Part shown: piece after piece, positions 44,551-53,199 of the stretch
Layout: each line of letters opens with the position of its first letter
How positions within the stretch are numbered: position 1 is the first letter of the stretch
From: Microbacterium sp. MF43
GTDB lineage: Bacteria > Actinomycetota > Actinomycetes > Actinomycetales > Microbacteriaceae
NCBI RefSeq assembly: GCF_012847295.1
Contig: NZ_JABBDY010000002.1
Span: forward strand, 434,001 to 498,000
DNA: 64,000 bases
Direction of reading: 5' to 3'
Position numbers and translations under genes: made by a program
The notes under the pieces: generated by a model
What the model was told of the DNA's origin: nothing
What the model saw: only the letters and a program-made list of their open reading frames with translations
Database searches by the model: none

Positions 44551-46107
44551 TCAGCGGCGCGAACGTCGAAGGCTTGCCGGGGCATCCAGACCGAGTGTCT
44601 CACCGCGGAAGAACGCCGGACGCTTGATCGCCTGCCAGACCATGATCACCACGCCGACGACGATGATGAGCATGCCGAGGATGAAGACGATCCCGACGCC
44701 GCCGATCTGCGACCCGCTGCCGTAGGCCGGGTCCATCGAGTCGATGAGCGTGGTGAAGAACAGGACAGCCAGGATGACGCCACCGACCAGCGGGAACAGG
44801 AACGTGAAGAACACGTTGCGCACCGAGTCGAACCACTGCTTGCGGAAGTACCACACGCAGGCGAACGCGGTGATGCCGTAGTAGAAGCAGATCATCATGC
44901 CGAGCGTGAGGATCGTGTCCCACAGGGTGTCCTCGCTCACGACCCGCATCACCGCGTAGAACGCCGACGCCACCACCGCCGACACGATCGTCGCGAAGCC
45001 GGGGGTGAAGAAGCGCGGGCTGACCTTCGCGAACGCGGGCGGCAGCGCCCCGTAGTGCCCCATCGACAGGAGGGTGCGTGCCGGGCCGACGAACGTCGAC
45101 TGGAGCGACGACGCCGAGCTGGTGAGCACGGCGAGCGACACCAGGAACGCCAGCGGTCCGAGAATGGGGCCGGACAGGTAGAAGAACACGTTCTCCTGGA
45201 TGTCCTCGTTGCCGAGGCCGAGCTCCCCCGTGCCCACGCCGGCGAACATGATCATCGCGATCGCGAGCAGCAGGTACAGCGACACGATGGTGACGACGGT
45301 GAGCGTCGCAGCCCGACCGGGCGTGCGCTCGGGATCCTTCGTCTCCTCGTTCATGGTGAGGGTGACATCCCATCCCCAGAAGATGAAGATCGACAGCGAG
45401 AGTCCCGCGGCGACCGCCCCGAAGGACGACACCGCGAAGGGGTTGAACCACGACCAGTCGAACGGCATGAAGTCGAACGCCTGCCCGTTCAGCGCCTGCA
45501 CGATCGCCGCGATCGCGAAGAAGAGCAGCACCACGACCTGGAACGTCACCAGCACGTACTGCAGCTTCTGGGTCGTCTGCATGTCGCGGTACGAGATGTA
45601 CGTCGCGCCGAGCATGAACAGGAGGCACACGGCGATGTTGATCCAGGTGACGCCCGCGAGGTCGGCGATGCCCTCGTTGCCGGTGATCTGCGCGATGAGC
45701 AGGAAGAGGAAGTCGACGGCGACGCCCGCGAGGTTCGACAGCACGAGGATCGTCGCGACGATGAGCCCCCAGCCGGCCATCCAGCCGACCCACGGGCCGA
45801 ACGCGCGGGTCGCCCACGTGAAGGACGTGCCGGCATCCGGCATCCGGTTGTTGAGCTCGCGATAGCCGAAGGCGACGAGCAGCATCGGGATGAACCCGAT
45901 GAGGATGATCGCCGGGATCTGCTGCCCGACCACCGAGGCGGTGGGGCCGATCGCCGCGGTGAAGGTGTACGCGGGGGCGATGCACGAGATGCCGATGACC
46001 ACCGCGCCGATGAGGCCGATGGTGCCCGCGCTCAGGCCCTTCTTGGACAGGCCGCCGGTGAGGGGCTCACCGGTCATGACATCGGCGTCACGATTCCGAT
46101 CGCTCAT
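44551..46107 (-). CDS. APC-superfamily amino-acid/polyamine permease
   Basis: 518 residues, about 12 helices. GLIGAVVIGISCIAPAYTF and NNRMPDAGTSFTWATRAFGP are typical of APC family members (helices 1 and 2). Location between gabD and putrescine oxidase suggests uptake of putrescine or GABA. Its start overlaps the universal stress protein stop (ATGA). The last 15 residues are basic (SLRRSRR). Confidence 0.9.
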   Translation of the reverse strand: MSDRNRDADVMTGEPLTGGLSKKGLSAGTIGLIGAVVIGISCIAPAYTFTAAIGPTASVVGQQIPAIILIGFIPMLLVAFGYRELNNRMPDAGTSFTWATRAFGPWVGWMAGWGLIVATILVLSNLAGVAVDFLFLLIAQITGNEGIADLAGVTWINIAVCLLFMLGATYISYRDMQTTQKLQYVLVTFQVVVLLFFAIAAIVQALNGQAFDFMPFDWSWFNPFAVSSFGAVAAGLSLSIFIFWGWDVTLTMNEETKDPERTPGRAATLTVVTIVSLYLLLAIAMIMFAGVGTGELGLGNEDIQENVFFYLSGPILGPLAFLVSLAVLTSSASSLQSTFVGPARTLLSMGHYGALPPAFAKVSPRFFTPGFATIVSAVVASAFYAVMRVVSEDTLWDTILTLGMMICFYYGITAFACVWYFRKQWFDSVRNVFFTFLFPLVGGVILAVLFFTTLIDSMDPAYGSGSQIGGVGIVFILGMLIIVVGVVIMVWQAIKRPAFFRGETLGLDAPASLRRSRR

Positions 46108-46985
46108 GCTCCTGCCCCCTTCTTCTTCTTGCGCGTGCGGGGCACGACGATCATCGGGACCGGAAGGACGTGCAGCATCTTCGCCGCCGTCGATCCGAGG
46201 AACAGGCGCCGCGGGCGTGCCAGGCGGCTGGAGCCCACCACGGCGATCTCGCCGGGCTCCCAGGACAGGTGGGCCGCGGCATCCTCGATGCTGTCGCCGA
46301 GACCGACGACCGCGTCCGCATCGATGCCCTTGGGGAGCGCGGACCGCGCGTGGACGAACACCTCGTCGGCGTGGTCGGCGGCGGACTCGGTCGCCGCGAC
46401 GCCGGCGGGCAGGTCCACCGCGACGAGCGATACGAGCCTCAGCTCGGCACCCGTCGCCGCGGCGAGCGCGAGGCTCTCGTCGAGCAGCACGTCGGCGCCG
46501 GGGCGCAGTCCGATCGCCGCCGTGATGCGGGTGATGCCGCTGAGCGGATCGACGCGTCGCGCGCCCTCCGGTGCCAGTGCCACCGGCACATCGGCGGAGT
46601 GCAGCAGCTCGGTGGCGACGGTGCCGAGACGGTGACGCCCGCGCAGCCCGCCGTTGGCCGCACCGACGACGATGAGCGAGGCGTCCGCATCATGTGCGGC
46701 GTCGATGAGGCCTTCGGCGAACGACTCGCCGAACCGGACCTCGGTGTCGAGCGGGATCTGCGCGGGCACGCGTGCCGAGGCATCCGCCAACCACACCTCC
46801 GCCTGCTCCTGCAGATAGCGGTCGTACGCGGCGTCGGGCGGGGTGATGACGCTGCGGTCCTCGCCCGGGAGCACCACCACGAGGGTCAGGGAGGAGCCGG
46901 ATGCCGCGGCCAGCCGCGCACCCAGCGCGACGGCGTCGGCGCCGGCATCCGTCGCGGTGTAGCCCACGATGATGCGACCGGTCAT
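46104..46985 (-). CDS. tandem-domain universal stress protein
   Basis: 293 residues, two Usp domains. The first carries VVGAANGGLRGRHRLGTVAT (ATP-binding G-x2-G-x9-G pattern) and the second VVGSSRLARPRRLFLGSTA. The C-terminus ends in a basic run (RTRKKKKG). Coupled by four-base overlaps to putrescine oxidase upstream (ATGA) and the permease downstream (ATGA). Usp genes next to APC permeases are known; a regulatory role on transport is plausible but untested. Confidence 0.9.
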   Translation of the reverse strand: MTGRIIVGYTATDAGADAVALGARLAAASGSSLTLVVVLPGEDRSVITPPDAAYDRYLQEQAEVWLADASARVPAQIPLDTEVRFGESFAEGLIDAAHDADASLIVVGAANGGLRGRHRLGTVATELLHSADVPVALAPEGARRVDPLSGITRITAAIGLRPGADVLLDESLALAAATGAELRLVSLVAVDLPAGVAATESAADHADEVFVHARSALPKGIDADAVVGLGDSIEDAAAHLSWEPGEIAVVGSSRLARPRRLFLGSTAAKMLHVLPVPMIVVPRTRKKKKGAGA

Positions 46986-48343
46986 GCGCGCGCTCCTTCG
47001 ACGATGTTGGCCGCGACGAGACGACCCATGCGGATCGCACCGTCGACGTGCTGGTAACCGGCGCCGGCCATGTCGCTGCACGCGAAGTGGATCGGGCCCA
47101 CCGGGGTGCGCAGATCCGCACCGTAACGTGCCAGGCCGCCCAGGTCGAAGCTCGCCGCGTAGGCGCCGCGCGTCCACTCCTCGGCGCCCCAGTCGCTCTC
47201 GAAGTAGACGATCGGGTCCAGGGCCTCGGGGCCGTAGTAGTGCGAGAGCGACTCGAGGATGCGGGCCTTGCGCTCGTCGGCGGAGACACGGAAGAGGTCG
47301 TCCGCGTTGCGGTCGGACACGAAGCCGACCAAGGTGCCGCGCTCATCGCCGTGGTTGGTGTTGTCGTAGGCCTCGTGCGAGAGCTCGTACGGGCTGAAGG
47401 CAGTGCCCGACAGCCCCTGCTCGCGCCAGAACGGACGGTCGTAGACGGCGTGCACCTTGATGACGAAGCCCATCGAGATGTGCTGGTGCATCTGCTGCTT
47501 GAGGCGCGGCAGCGCCGGCTGGAACTCGATCCAGGGGTACAGGATCGGCGCGTGCGCGAGAACGACGAAGCGGGCGCGCACCTCCAGGCCGGCGTCCGTC
47601 ACGACGCGCACCCCCTCGTCCGACCAGTGCACCTCGTTGACCGCCTGTCCGAGCAGGACGTCATCGCCGAGGCGCTCCGCCAGCAGCAGCGGGACCTGCT
47701 GGAGTCCGCCGACGACCCGCTCGTCGAGGATGTAGTCGGCGTCCACCAGGTGCGTGAAGCTGCCGGCGCTCGCCGCCATGAGGAGCGCCTGCAGAGCGGA
47801 GAACGCGTAGGCGGGCTTCGTGAGCATCGCGCCGGCGATGAACAGCGCGATGTTGTCGCGTGCCTCCTGATCGGGCGTCTGCTGCTCGAGCCAGGCCTCG
47901 AAGGAGATGCGGTCGAGTTCCTCGGCGTCGGGGTGCTCCCAGGGCCGGTCGGGGTCGATCTGCGCGACCATCTCATCGAGCTTGTCGATGAGGCGGACGA
48001 TCTCCTTCTCGGTCTCGGGGGCGACGGGGAAGATCTCGCCGGTGAAGCGGCGGAGTGCGCCGTCGCGGCCGATGTAGACGGAATCGCCTTCACGGTAGCG
48101 GCTGTAGGTCTCGAGGCCGAGCTCGGCGATGGTCTCCTTGAGCGCCTCCTGATCGGGCGAGACCCACTGGCCGCCGATCTCGAGCATCGCCCCGTCGATG
48201 ACATCGGTCCACAGGCGACCGCCGACGCGGTCGCGGGCTTCGAGGACCACGACCGACAGGCCCGCCTTCTTGAGCTCGTTGGCGGCGGTCAGGCCGGCAG
48301 CGCCCGCCCCGACGATGACGACGTCACGGGTCAGCTGTTGCAT
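46982..48343 (-). CDS. puo: putrescine oxidase (flavin amine oxidase)
   Basis: 453 residues, FAD-dependent amine oxidase of the monoamine-oxidase type. The Rossmann motif VVIVGAGAAGLTAANELKKA lies at residues 8-27, RVGGRLWTD follows, and the C-terminal FAD motif includes GAGYQHVDGAIRMGRLVA. Overall it resembles the actinobacterial putrescine oxidases (Rhodococcus, Micrococcus/Kocuria), which yield 4-aminobutanal, NH3 and H2O2. Specificity is inferred from the gabT/gabD context. ATG at 48343 follows GAGGAG. A 74-bp element separates it from gabT. Confidence 0.88.
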   Translation of the reverse strand: MQQLTRDVVIVGAGAAGLTAANELKKAGLSVVVLEARDRVGGRLWTDVIDGAMLEIGGQWVSPDQEALKETIAELGLETYSRYREGDSVYIGRDGALRRFTGEIFPVAPETEKEIVRLIDKLDEMVAQIDPDRPWEHPDAEELDRISFEAWLEQQTPDQEARDNIALFIAGAMLTKPAYAFSALQALLMAASAGSFTHLVDADYILDERVVGGLQQVPLLLAERLGDDVLLGQAVNEVHWSDEGVRVVTDAGLEVRARFVVLAHAPILYPWIEFQPALPRLKQQMHQHISMGFVIKVHAVYDRPFWREQGLSGTAFSPYELSHEAYDNTNHGDERGTLVGFVSDRNADDLFRVSADERKARILESLSHYYGPEALDPIVYFESDWGAEEWTRGAYAASFDLGGLARYGADLRTPVGPIHFACSDMAGAGYQHVDGAIRMGRLVAANIVEGARA

Positions 48344-48399
48344 GAGACTCCTCTGTCTATGGCACGTGAAGGCGTGCGCGCGGGTCACGGCGGGTCACC

Positions 48400-48473
48400 G
48401 TGTCCCCATGTTTGCCGCCTGGAGATGCCCCAGGCGGTGAATTTCGGGACATGCCCCGAGAACTTCGGGACAT
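48400..48473. repeat. 74-bp three-box intergenic element, copy B
   Basis: Boxes GTGTCCCCAT (48400-48409), inverted TTCGGGACAT (48443-48452) and TTCGGGACAT (48464-48473). Start offsets are 43 and 21 bases. An inner stem GCCGCCTG/CAGGCGG is also present. It begins nine bases after the gabT stop in the gabT-puo gap. Confidence 0.88.
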
Positions 48474-48481
48474 GCAGGCGG

Positions 48482-49840
48482 TCAGGATGCCGCGAGTGCG
48501 GCGGCGACGACGTCGATGCCCTCGTGGAGCAGGCCGTCGGTGATGGACAGCGGCGGCAGGAAGCGGATCACGTTCCCGTAGGTGCCGCAGGTGAGGACGA
48601 TGACGCCCTCGGCGATGCAGGCCTTCGCGACCGCGGCGGTGAGCGCGGGGTCCGGCTCCCCCGTCTCGGGGTCGACGAACTCGGCCGCGATCATCGCACC
48701 GTGGCCGCGCACCTCGCCGATCCGCGGGTCCGCCGCCTGGATGCCGCCCAGGCGCTCGGTGAGGATCGCCCCGATCTCGCGGGCCCGCTGGATCATGCCG
48801 TCGTTCTCGAACACGTCGATCGCGGCGAGCGCGGCGGCGCACGCGATGGGGTTGCCACCGTAGGTGCCGCCGAGTCCGCCGGCGTGCGATGCGTCCATGA
48901 TCTCGGCCCGGCCCGTCACGGCCGCCAAGGGCAGTCCCCCAGCGATGCCCTTCGCGGTCGTGATGAGGTCCGGCACGATGCCGAACACCTCGCTCGCGAA
49001 CATCTCCCCCGTGCGAGCGAAGCCGGTCTGGATCTCGTCGGCGATGAACACCACGCCGTTGGCGCGGCACCACTCCACGAGCGCGGGCAGGAACGCGTCC
49101 GCGGGGACGATGAAGCCGCCCTCCCCCTGGATCGGCTCGATGATGACGGCAGCGAGGTTGTCGGCGCCGACCTGCTTCTCGATGATCGAGATCGCCTTCT
49201 TCGCGGCATCCGCTCCGCTCAGCCCGTCTCGGAACGGGTACGACAGCGGCGCGCGGTAGATCTCCGACGCGAACGGCCCGAAGCCGCTCTTGTAGGGCAT
49301 CGACTTCGCCGTGAGCGCCATCGTCAGGTTGGTGCGGCCGTGATAGCCGTGGTCGAACGCGACGACGGCCTGCTTGCCGGTGAACTTTCGGGCGATCTTC
49401 ACCGCGTTCTCGACGGCCTCGGCACCGGAGTTGAACAGGGCGCTCTTCTTGGCGTGATCGCCCGGCGTGATGCGGTTGAGGGCCTCGGCCACCGACACGT
49501 AGCCGTCGTACGGCGCGATCATGAAGCACGTGTGCGTGAACTGCGCCACCTGCGCCTGCACGGCCTCGACGACCTTCGGGTGCGCGTTGCCGATCGTCGT
49601 GACCGCGATGCCCGACCCGAGGTCGATGAGCGAGTTGCCGTCGGCGTCGACGATCACGCCGCCGCCCGCCGCGACCGCGTGCACGGGCGCTGTGTGACCC
49701 ACGCCCGCGGCGACGGCGCCGGACTTGCGGTCGAGGAGCTCCTGCGAGCGGGGACCCGGGATGCTGGTCACCAGACGCCGCTCCTGCGGAAGGGACGGAC
49801 CGCCCAGGGGCGTTTCGGTGACGGTGTCGACGGCACTCAT
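48482..49840 (-). CDS. gabT: 4-aminobutyrate aminotransferase
   Basis: 452 residues, class III PLP-dependent aminotransferase. NSGAEAVENAVKIARKFT (PLP phosphate region), IIEPIQGEGGFIVP, FIADEIQTGFARTG and the Schiff-base Lys in LITTAKGIAGGLPLAAVTG are all intact. Transfers the GABA amino group to 2-oxoglutarate, giving succinate semialdehyde for GabD. TACGCT lies seven bases before the ATG at 49840. First gene of the leftward catabolic operon, divergent from the PucR regulator across 96 bases. Confidence 0.94.
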   Translation of the reverse strand: MSAVDTVTETPLGGPSLPQERRLVTSIPGPRSQELLDRKSGAVAAGVGHTAPVHAVAAGGGVIVDADGNSLIDLGSGIAVTTIGNAHPKVVEAVQAQVAQFTHTCFMIAPYDGYVSVAEALNRITPGDHAKKSALFNSGAEAVENAVKIARKFTGKQAVVAFDHGYHGRTNLTMALTAKSMPYKSGFGPFASEIYRAPLSYPFRDGLSGADAAKKAISIIEKQVGADNLAAVIIEPIQGEGGFIVPADAFLPALVEWCRANGVVFIADEIQTGFARTGEMFASEVFGIVPDLITTAKGIAGGLPLAAVTGRAEIMDASHAGGLGGTYGGNPIACAAALAAIDVFENDGMIQRAREIGAILTERLGGIQAADPRIGEVRGHGAMIAAEFVDPETGEPDPALTAAVAKACIAEGVIVLTCGTYGNVIRFLPPLSITDGLLHEGIDVVAAALAAS

Positions 49841-49887
49841 GAGGGCGAGCGTAAGCGGGCGGCTCACCGACCTGCACCTTCCTCGCT

Positions 49888-49926
49888 GTACATTCTCCAT
49901 AGACCGCTGTACAGGTCGTACATTCT
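49888..49926. promoter_or_regulatory. repeated GTACA motifs in the gabT-pucR gap
   Basis: GTACATTCT occurs at 49888-49896 and 49918-49926 (30 bases apart), with a third GTACA at 49909-49913 inside CTGTACAG. Arrangement fits tandem regulator sites controlling both directions. Confidence 0.65.
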
Positions 49927-49936
49927 GCGGAGGATC

Positions 49937-51469
49937 ATGGTCGCCGTCTCCGACTCCCCGACGCTCCGGGCGCTGCTCACCCGGGCCGATCTGCGGCTCA
50001 CCCTCGCCGGGGAGGACCACCTCGAGCCGGGGGTGCTCGACCGCGCTGTGCGGTGGGTGCACAGCTCCGACCTCGAGGATCCCACGCCCTTCCTGTCGGA
50101 GGGCCTCGTGCTCCTCACGACGGGGACGCAGTTCGTAGGCTCGGCGGACGACCCTCACGTGTATCGCGCGTACGTGCATCGCCTCGCCGAACGCGGCGTC
50201 GTCGGCCTCGGCTTCGGCACGGAAGTCGTGCGCGCCGGCCTTCCGCCCGCGCTCGTGGACGCGTGCCACCAAGAGCGGATGCCGCTGTTCGAAGTGCCCT
50301 ATCGCACGCCGTTCATCGCCGTGGCGCGCGCCAACGCCGAGGCGATCGCGGCCCAGGCGTACGCGCGGCGGAGCTGGGCCCTCGCCGCGCAGCGGGCCAT
50401 AGCGCTCGCCGCGCTGCGTCCCGACGGCCTGGGCGCGACGGTCGCCGAGCTCGCCCGTCAGCTCGACACGTGGGTGGGGATGTTCGACGCGGCGGGCGAG
50501 CTGTCGCGCGAGCATCCGGCCGGCGGGCTCGACGCCGACACGGCCGAAGGACTGCGCCGCGAGGTCACCGGCGTACTCAACCGCGGCGCGCGGGCGGGGT
50601 CGGCGCTGCGCATCGGTGAGACACCGTTCAGCCTGCAGACCCTCGGTCGCGGCGGGCACCTGCGGGGCGTGATCGCGATCGCCTCGGGCGACCTCGACCA
50701 GGAGGGCCGGGGCGTGGTCACCTCGGTCATCGCCATGGCGGGCCTCGCCCTCGAGCAGCAGCAGGGCCTCAGCCGCGCGCGCGGAGCGCTGCGGGCCGGT
50801 CTGGTGCAGACGCTTCTCACGGACGACCCGTCGCTGGCCCGGCGCATCGCGCGCGAGCTGTGGGGTCCGCTGCCGCCGGCACCCGTCGAGGTGGCGGTGA
50901 CGGATGCCTCGGCATCCCGCGTCGACGCGATCGCCGAACTGCTCGAGCTGCGCGTCGACGAGCGCCGCGGCACGCTCTTCTTCGGTCGCGGCGACGACGG
51001 CATGGTCATCGTGACCTCGGCCGGCGAGCACGCAGCGGTCGACGAGATCGCCGAGCGCTTCGGCCTGCGGATCGGCGTGTCGGAGCCGACGGGCTACGAC
51101 GAGTTCGCGGCGGCCCTCGCGCAGGCACGGGTCGCCCGGGACCGCGGGGGCGACGGCGTGACCGCGTTCGCGGCGGTCTCCCGCTCGGGGGTGCTGTCCG
51201 CCCTGTCGGACGAGGCCCGGGCGCTGGCCAGCGCCGAGCTCGCCCCGTTGCGCGAGCACGACGCCGCGGAGGGCACGCAGCTCGTCGCCACGCTCCGAGC
51301 GTGGCTCGACAACGACTGCTCGCACGAGGCATCCGCTCGCGCGCTCGGCGTGCACCGGCACACCGTCCGCACCCGGCTGGCGCTCATCGAGCGCGTGCTG
51401 GGCACCGACCTGACGTCGTTCGCGACCCGGGCCGAGCTGTGGGCGGCCCTGCGCGCCCTCGACTCCTGA
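49937..51469 (+). CDS. PucR-family transcriptional regulator
   Basis: 510 residues. The N-terminal PucR sensor domain (TRADLRLTLAGEDHLEPGVL and FLSEGLVLLTTG) and the C-terminal HTH_30 domain (NDCSHEASARALGVHRHTVR, about residues 455-474) are clear. PucR-type regulators control purine, GABA and amine catabolism. Divergent from gabT, it is the likely inducer-responsive regulator of the putrescine/GABA genes. ATG at 49937 follows GCGGAGG at short spacing. A perfect GGATGCC/GGCATCC pair occurs inside the coding sequence at 50902-50917. Confidence 0.9.
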   Translation: MVAVSDSPTLRALLTRADLRLTLAGEDHLEPGVLDRAVRWVHSSDLEDPTPFLSEGLVLLTTGTQFVGSADDPHVYRAYVHRLAERGVVGLGFGTEVVRAGLPPALVDACHQERMPLFEVPYRTPFIAVARANAEAIAAQAYARRSWALAAQRAIALAALRPDGLGATVAELARQLDTWVGMFDAAGELSREHPAGGLDADTAEGLRREVTGVLNRGARAGSALRIGETPFSLQTLGRGGHLRGVIAIASGDLDQEGRGVVTSVIAMAGLALEQQQGLSRARGALRAGLVQTLLTDDPSLARRIARELWGPLPPAPVEVAVTDASASRVDAIAELLELRVDERRGTLFFGRGDDGMVIVTSAGEHAAVDEIAERFGLRIGVSEPTGYDEFAAALAQARVARDRGGDGVTAFAAVSRSGVLSALSDEARALASAELAPLREHDAAEGTQLVATLRAWLDNDCSHEASARALGVHRHTVRTRLALIERVLGTDLTSFATRAELWAALRALDS

Positions 51470-51555
51470 CGACGAAGCGCGTTTGCCTCACCGGTGGCTC
51501 AGGTCCGGACACATCGCTCGCCCCGCTTCGAGCGGGCCGCCACCAGGATGGACGC

Positions 51556-52947
51556 ATGGCGGATGCGCGCGTGCCCAACGGAGACGTCTCGTGGTGGTGG
51601 CGCCAGCTCGGCGGTCCGCCGGCACCGCGGCCCGCGCTCCCCGGGCCGGTCGACGTCGATGTCGCCATCGTGGGAGGCGGGTACACGGGCCTGTGGGCGG
51701 CCTACTACCTCAAGACCCGGCAGCCCGACCTGCGCGTCGCCGTTCTCGAGCAGCGCTTCGCCGGCTTCGGCGCGTCGGGTCGCAACGGGGGGTGGCTCAC
51801 GAACACCGTCACCGGCGGGCGGGCGCGATACGAGGCATCCCACGGCCGTGACGCGGCGATCGCGCAGCAGCGCGCGCTCAACGAGACGGTCGATGAGGTG
51901 ATCGCCGTCGCTGCGCGCGAGGGGATCGAGGCCGACATCGTCAAGGGCGGCGAGCTCGGGGTGGCGCGTACGCCGTCGCAGCTCGCCCGGCTCCGCGCCG
52001 CCGTCGCCGACGAGCGCTCGTGGCCGCACACCGATGTCGAGGAACTGGATGCCGCGGCCACTGCCGCGCGGATCGGGGTGCGCGGCGCGCTCGGCGGGGC
52101 GTGGCACCCGCACTGCGCCCGCGTGCATCCGGCGAAGCTCGCCGCGGGGCTGGCGAAGGCGGTCGAGCGCGTGGGAGTGACGATCTACGAGCAGACCGCG
52201 GTGCGCGAGATCGCCCCCGGACGGGCCGTCACCGACCGGGGCGTCGTCACGGCGGCGCACGTGTTGCGGGCGACCGAGGGCTTCACCGCCGACCTGCGCG
52301 GGGAGCACCGCACGTGGCTTCCGATGAACTCGTCGATGATCGTGACCGAGCCGCTGCCGGCATCGGCATGGTCGGCGATCGGCTGGGACGACCGCGACAC
52401 CCTGGGCGACTTCGCCCATGTGTACATGTACGCGCAGCGCACGGCCGACGACCGCATCGCGTTCGGCGGTCGCGGCGTGCCCTACCGCTACGGCTCTCGC
52501 GTCGACACCGACGGGACGACGCAGCAGCGCACGATCGCCTCGCTGACTCGGCTGCTCCGGGAGTTCTTCCCGGATGCCTCGGACGTGCCGATCGCGCACG
52601 CGTGGGCCGGGGTGCTCGGGGTCTCGCGGGACTGGGCGGCGACCGTCGGCCACGACCGTTCGACGGGCCTCGGCTGGGCGGGCGGCTACGTCGGCACCGG
52701 CGTCACCGCCACGAACCTCGCCGGCCGCACACTCGCCGACCTCGTCCTCGGCCGCGACACCGACCTGGTTCGCCTCCCGTGGGTGGGGCACCGCGTCAGG
52801 AAGTGGGAGCCCGAGCCGCTGCGGTGGATCGCCGTCAACGCGATCTACACCGCGTACCGGATGGCGGACCGTGCCGAGGCATCCGGATCCGGCGACCGCA
52901 CCGCCTGGCCCGCCCACGTCGCCGACTTCGTCGCCGGACGCCACTGA
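51556..52947 (+). CDS. FAD-dependent oxidoreductase, DAO family (PuuB-like)
   Basis: 463 residues. DVAIVGGGYTGLWAAYYLKT is the FAD-binding motif at residues 35-54; FAGFGASGRNGGWL and GYVGTGVTATNLAGRTLADL are typical of the D-amino-acid-oxidase-like group that includes gamma-glutamylputrescine oxidase. Follows pucR by 86 bases. CAGGAT lies exactly six bases before the ATG. A second amine-oxidising flavoenzyme beside putrescine oxidase suggests a broader amine spectrum; no gamma-glutamylputrescine synthetase gene is seen here. Confidence 0.87.
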   Translation: MADARVPNGDVSWWWRQLGGPPAPRPALPGPVDVDVAIVGGGYTGLWAAYYLKTRQPDLRVAVLEQRFAGFGASGRNGGWLTNTVTGGRARYEASHGRDAAIAQQRALNETVDEVIAVAAREGIEADIVKGGELGVARTPSQLARLRAAVADERSWPHTDVEELDAAATAARIGVRGALGGAWHPHCARVHPAKLAAGLAKAVERVGVTIYEQTAVREIAPGRAVTDRGVVTAAHVLRATEGFTADLRGEHRTWLPMNSSMIVTEPLPASAWSAIGWDDRDTLGDFAHVYMYAQRTADDRIAFGGRGVPYRYGSRVDTDGTTQQRTIASLTRLLREFFPDASDVPIAHAWAGVLGVSRDWAATVGHDRSTGLGWAGGYVGTGVTATNLAGRTLADLVLGRDTDLVRLPWVGHRVRKWEPEPLRWIAVNAIYTAYRMADRAEASGSGDRTAWPAHVADFVAGRH

Positions 52948-53076
52948 CCGACGGCGGCGCCGCCGCCTTTCGTCCGGCCCGACCCGGGCGCGCTAGCACG
53001 TGGGCGCGGGCCGCGCCAGAGCATGCCGTGATGCCCTGACGCGGAGGCATCCTGGCGATGAGGCGATTCTCATTCG

Positions 53077-53102
53077 CTAATACCTTTCATGTGTCAGGTT
53101 TT
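53077..53102. promoter_or_regulatory. 26-bp operator, carbohydrate regulon, copy 1
   Basis: CTAATACCTTTCATGTGTCA followed by GGTTTT. It matches the reverse complement of 59955-59980 at 22 of 26 positions. The core reads CTAATAC-N7-GTGTCAG, a pseudo-palindrome of TetR-site type. TAGCGT and TAGAGT just downstream are possible -10 boxes. Confidence 0.8.
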
Positions 53103-53199
53103 TAGCGTAGAGTCGGGCGGGCGGCGCGACATGCGCCGGGACACACAGCCGAGGCAGAGCCGCCGCGGAGCGGCGACGACCGATGGAGGCGTCAGACCG

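Noticed and set aside
47048-51469. A very long plus-strand open frame (over 1,400 codons) across puo and gabT
   Set aside because: Only its last third is a real gene (PucR, from 49937). The rest is antisense to clear enzymes and reads as Arg/His/Val-rich sequence, a common effect of high GC.
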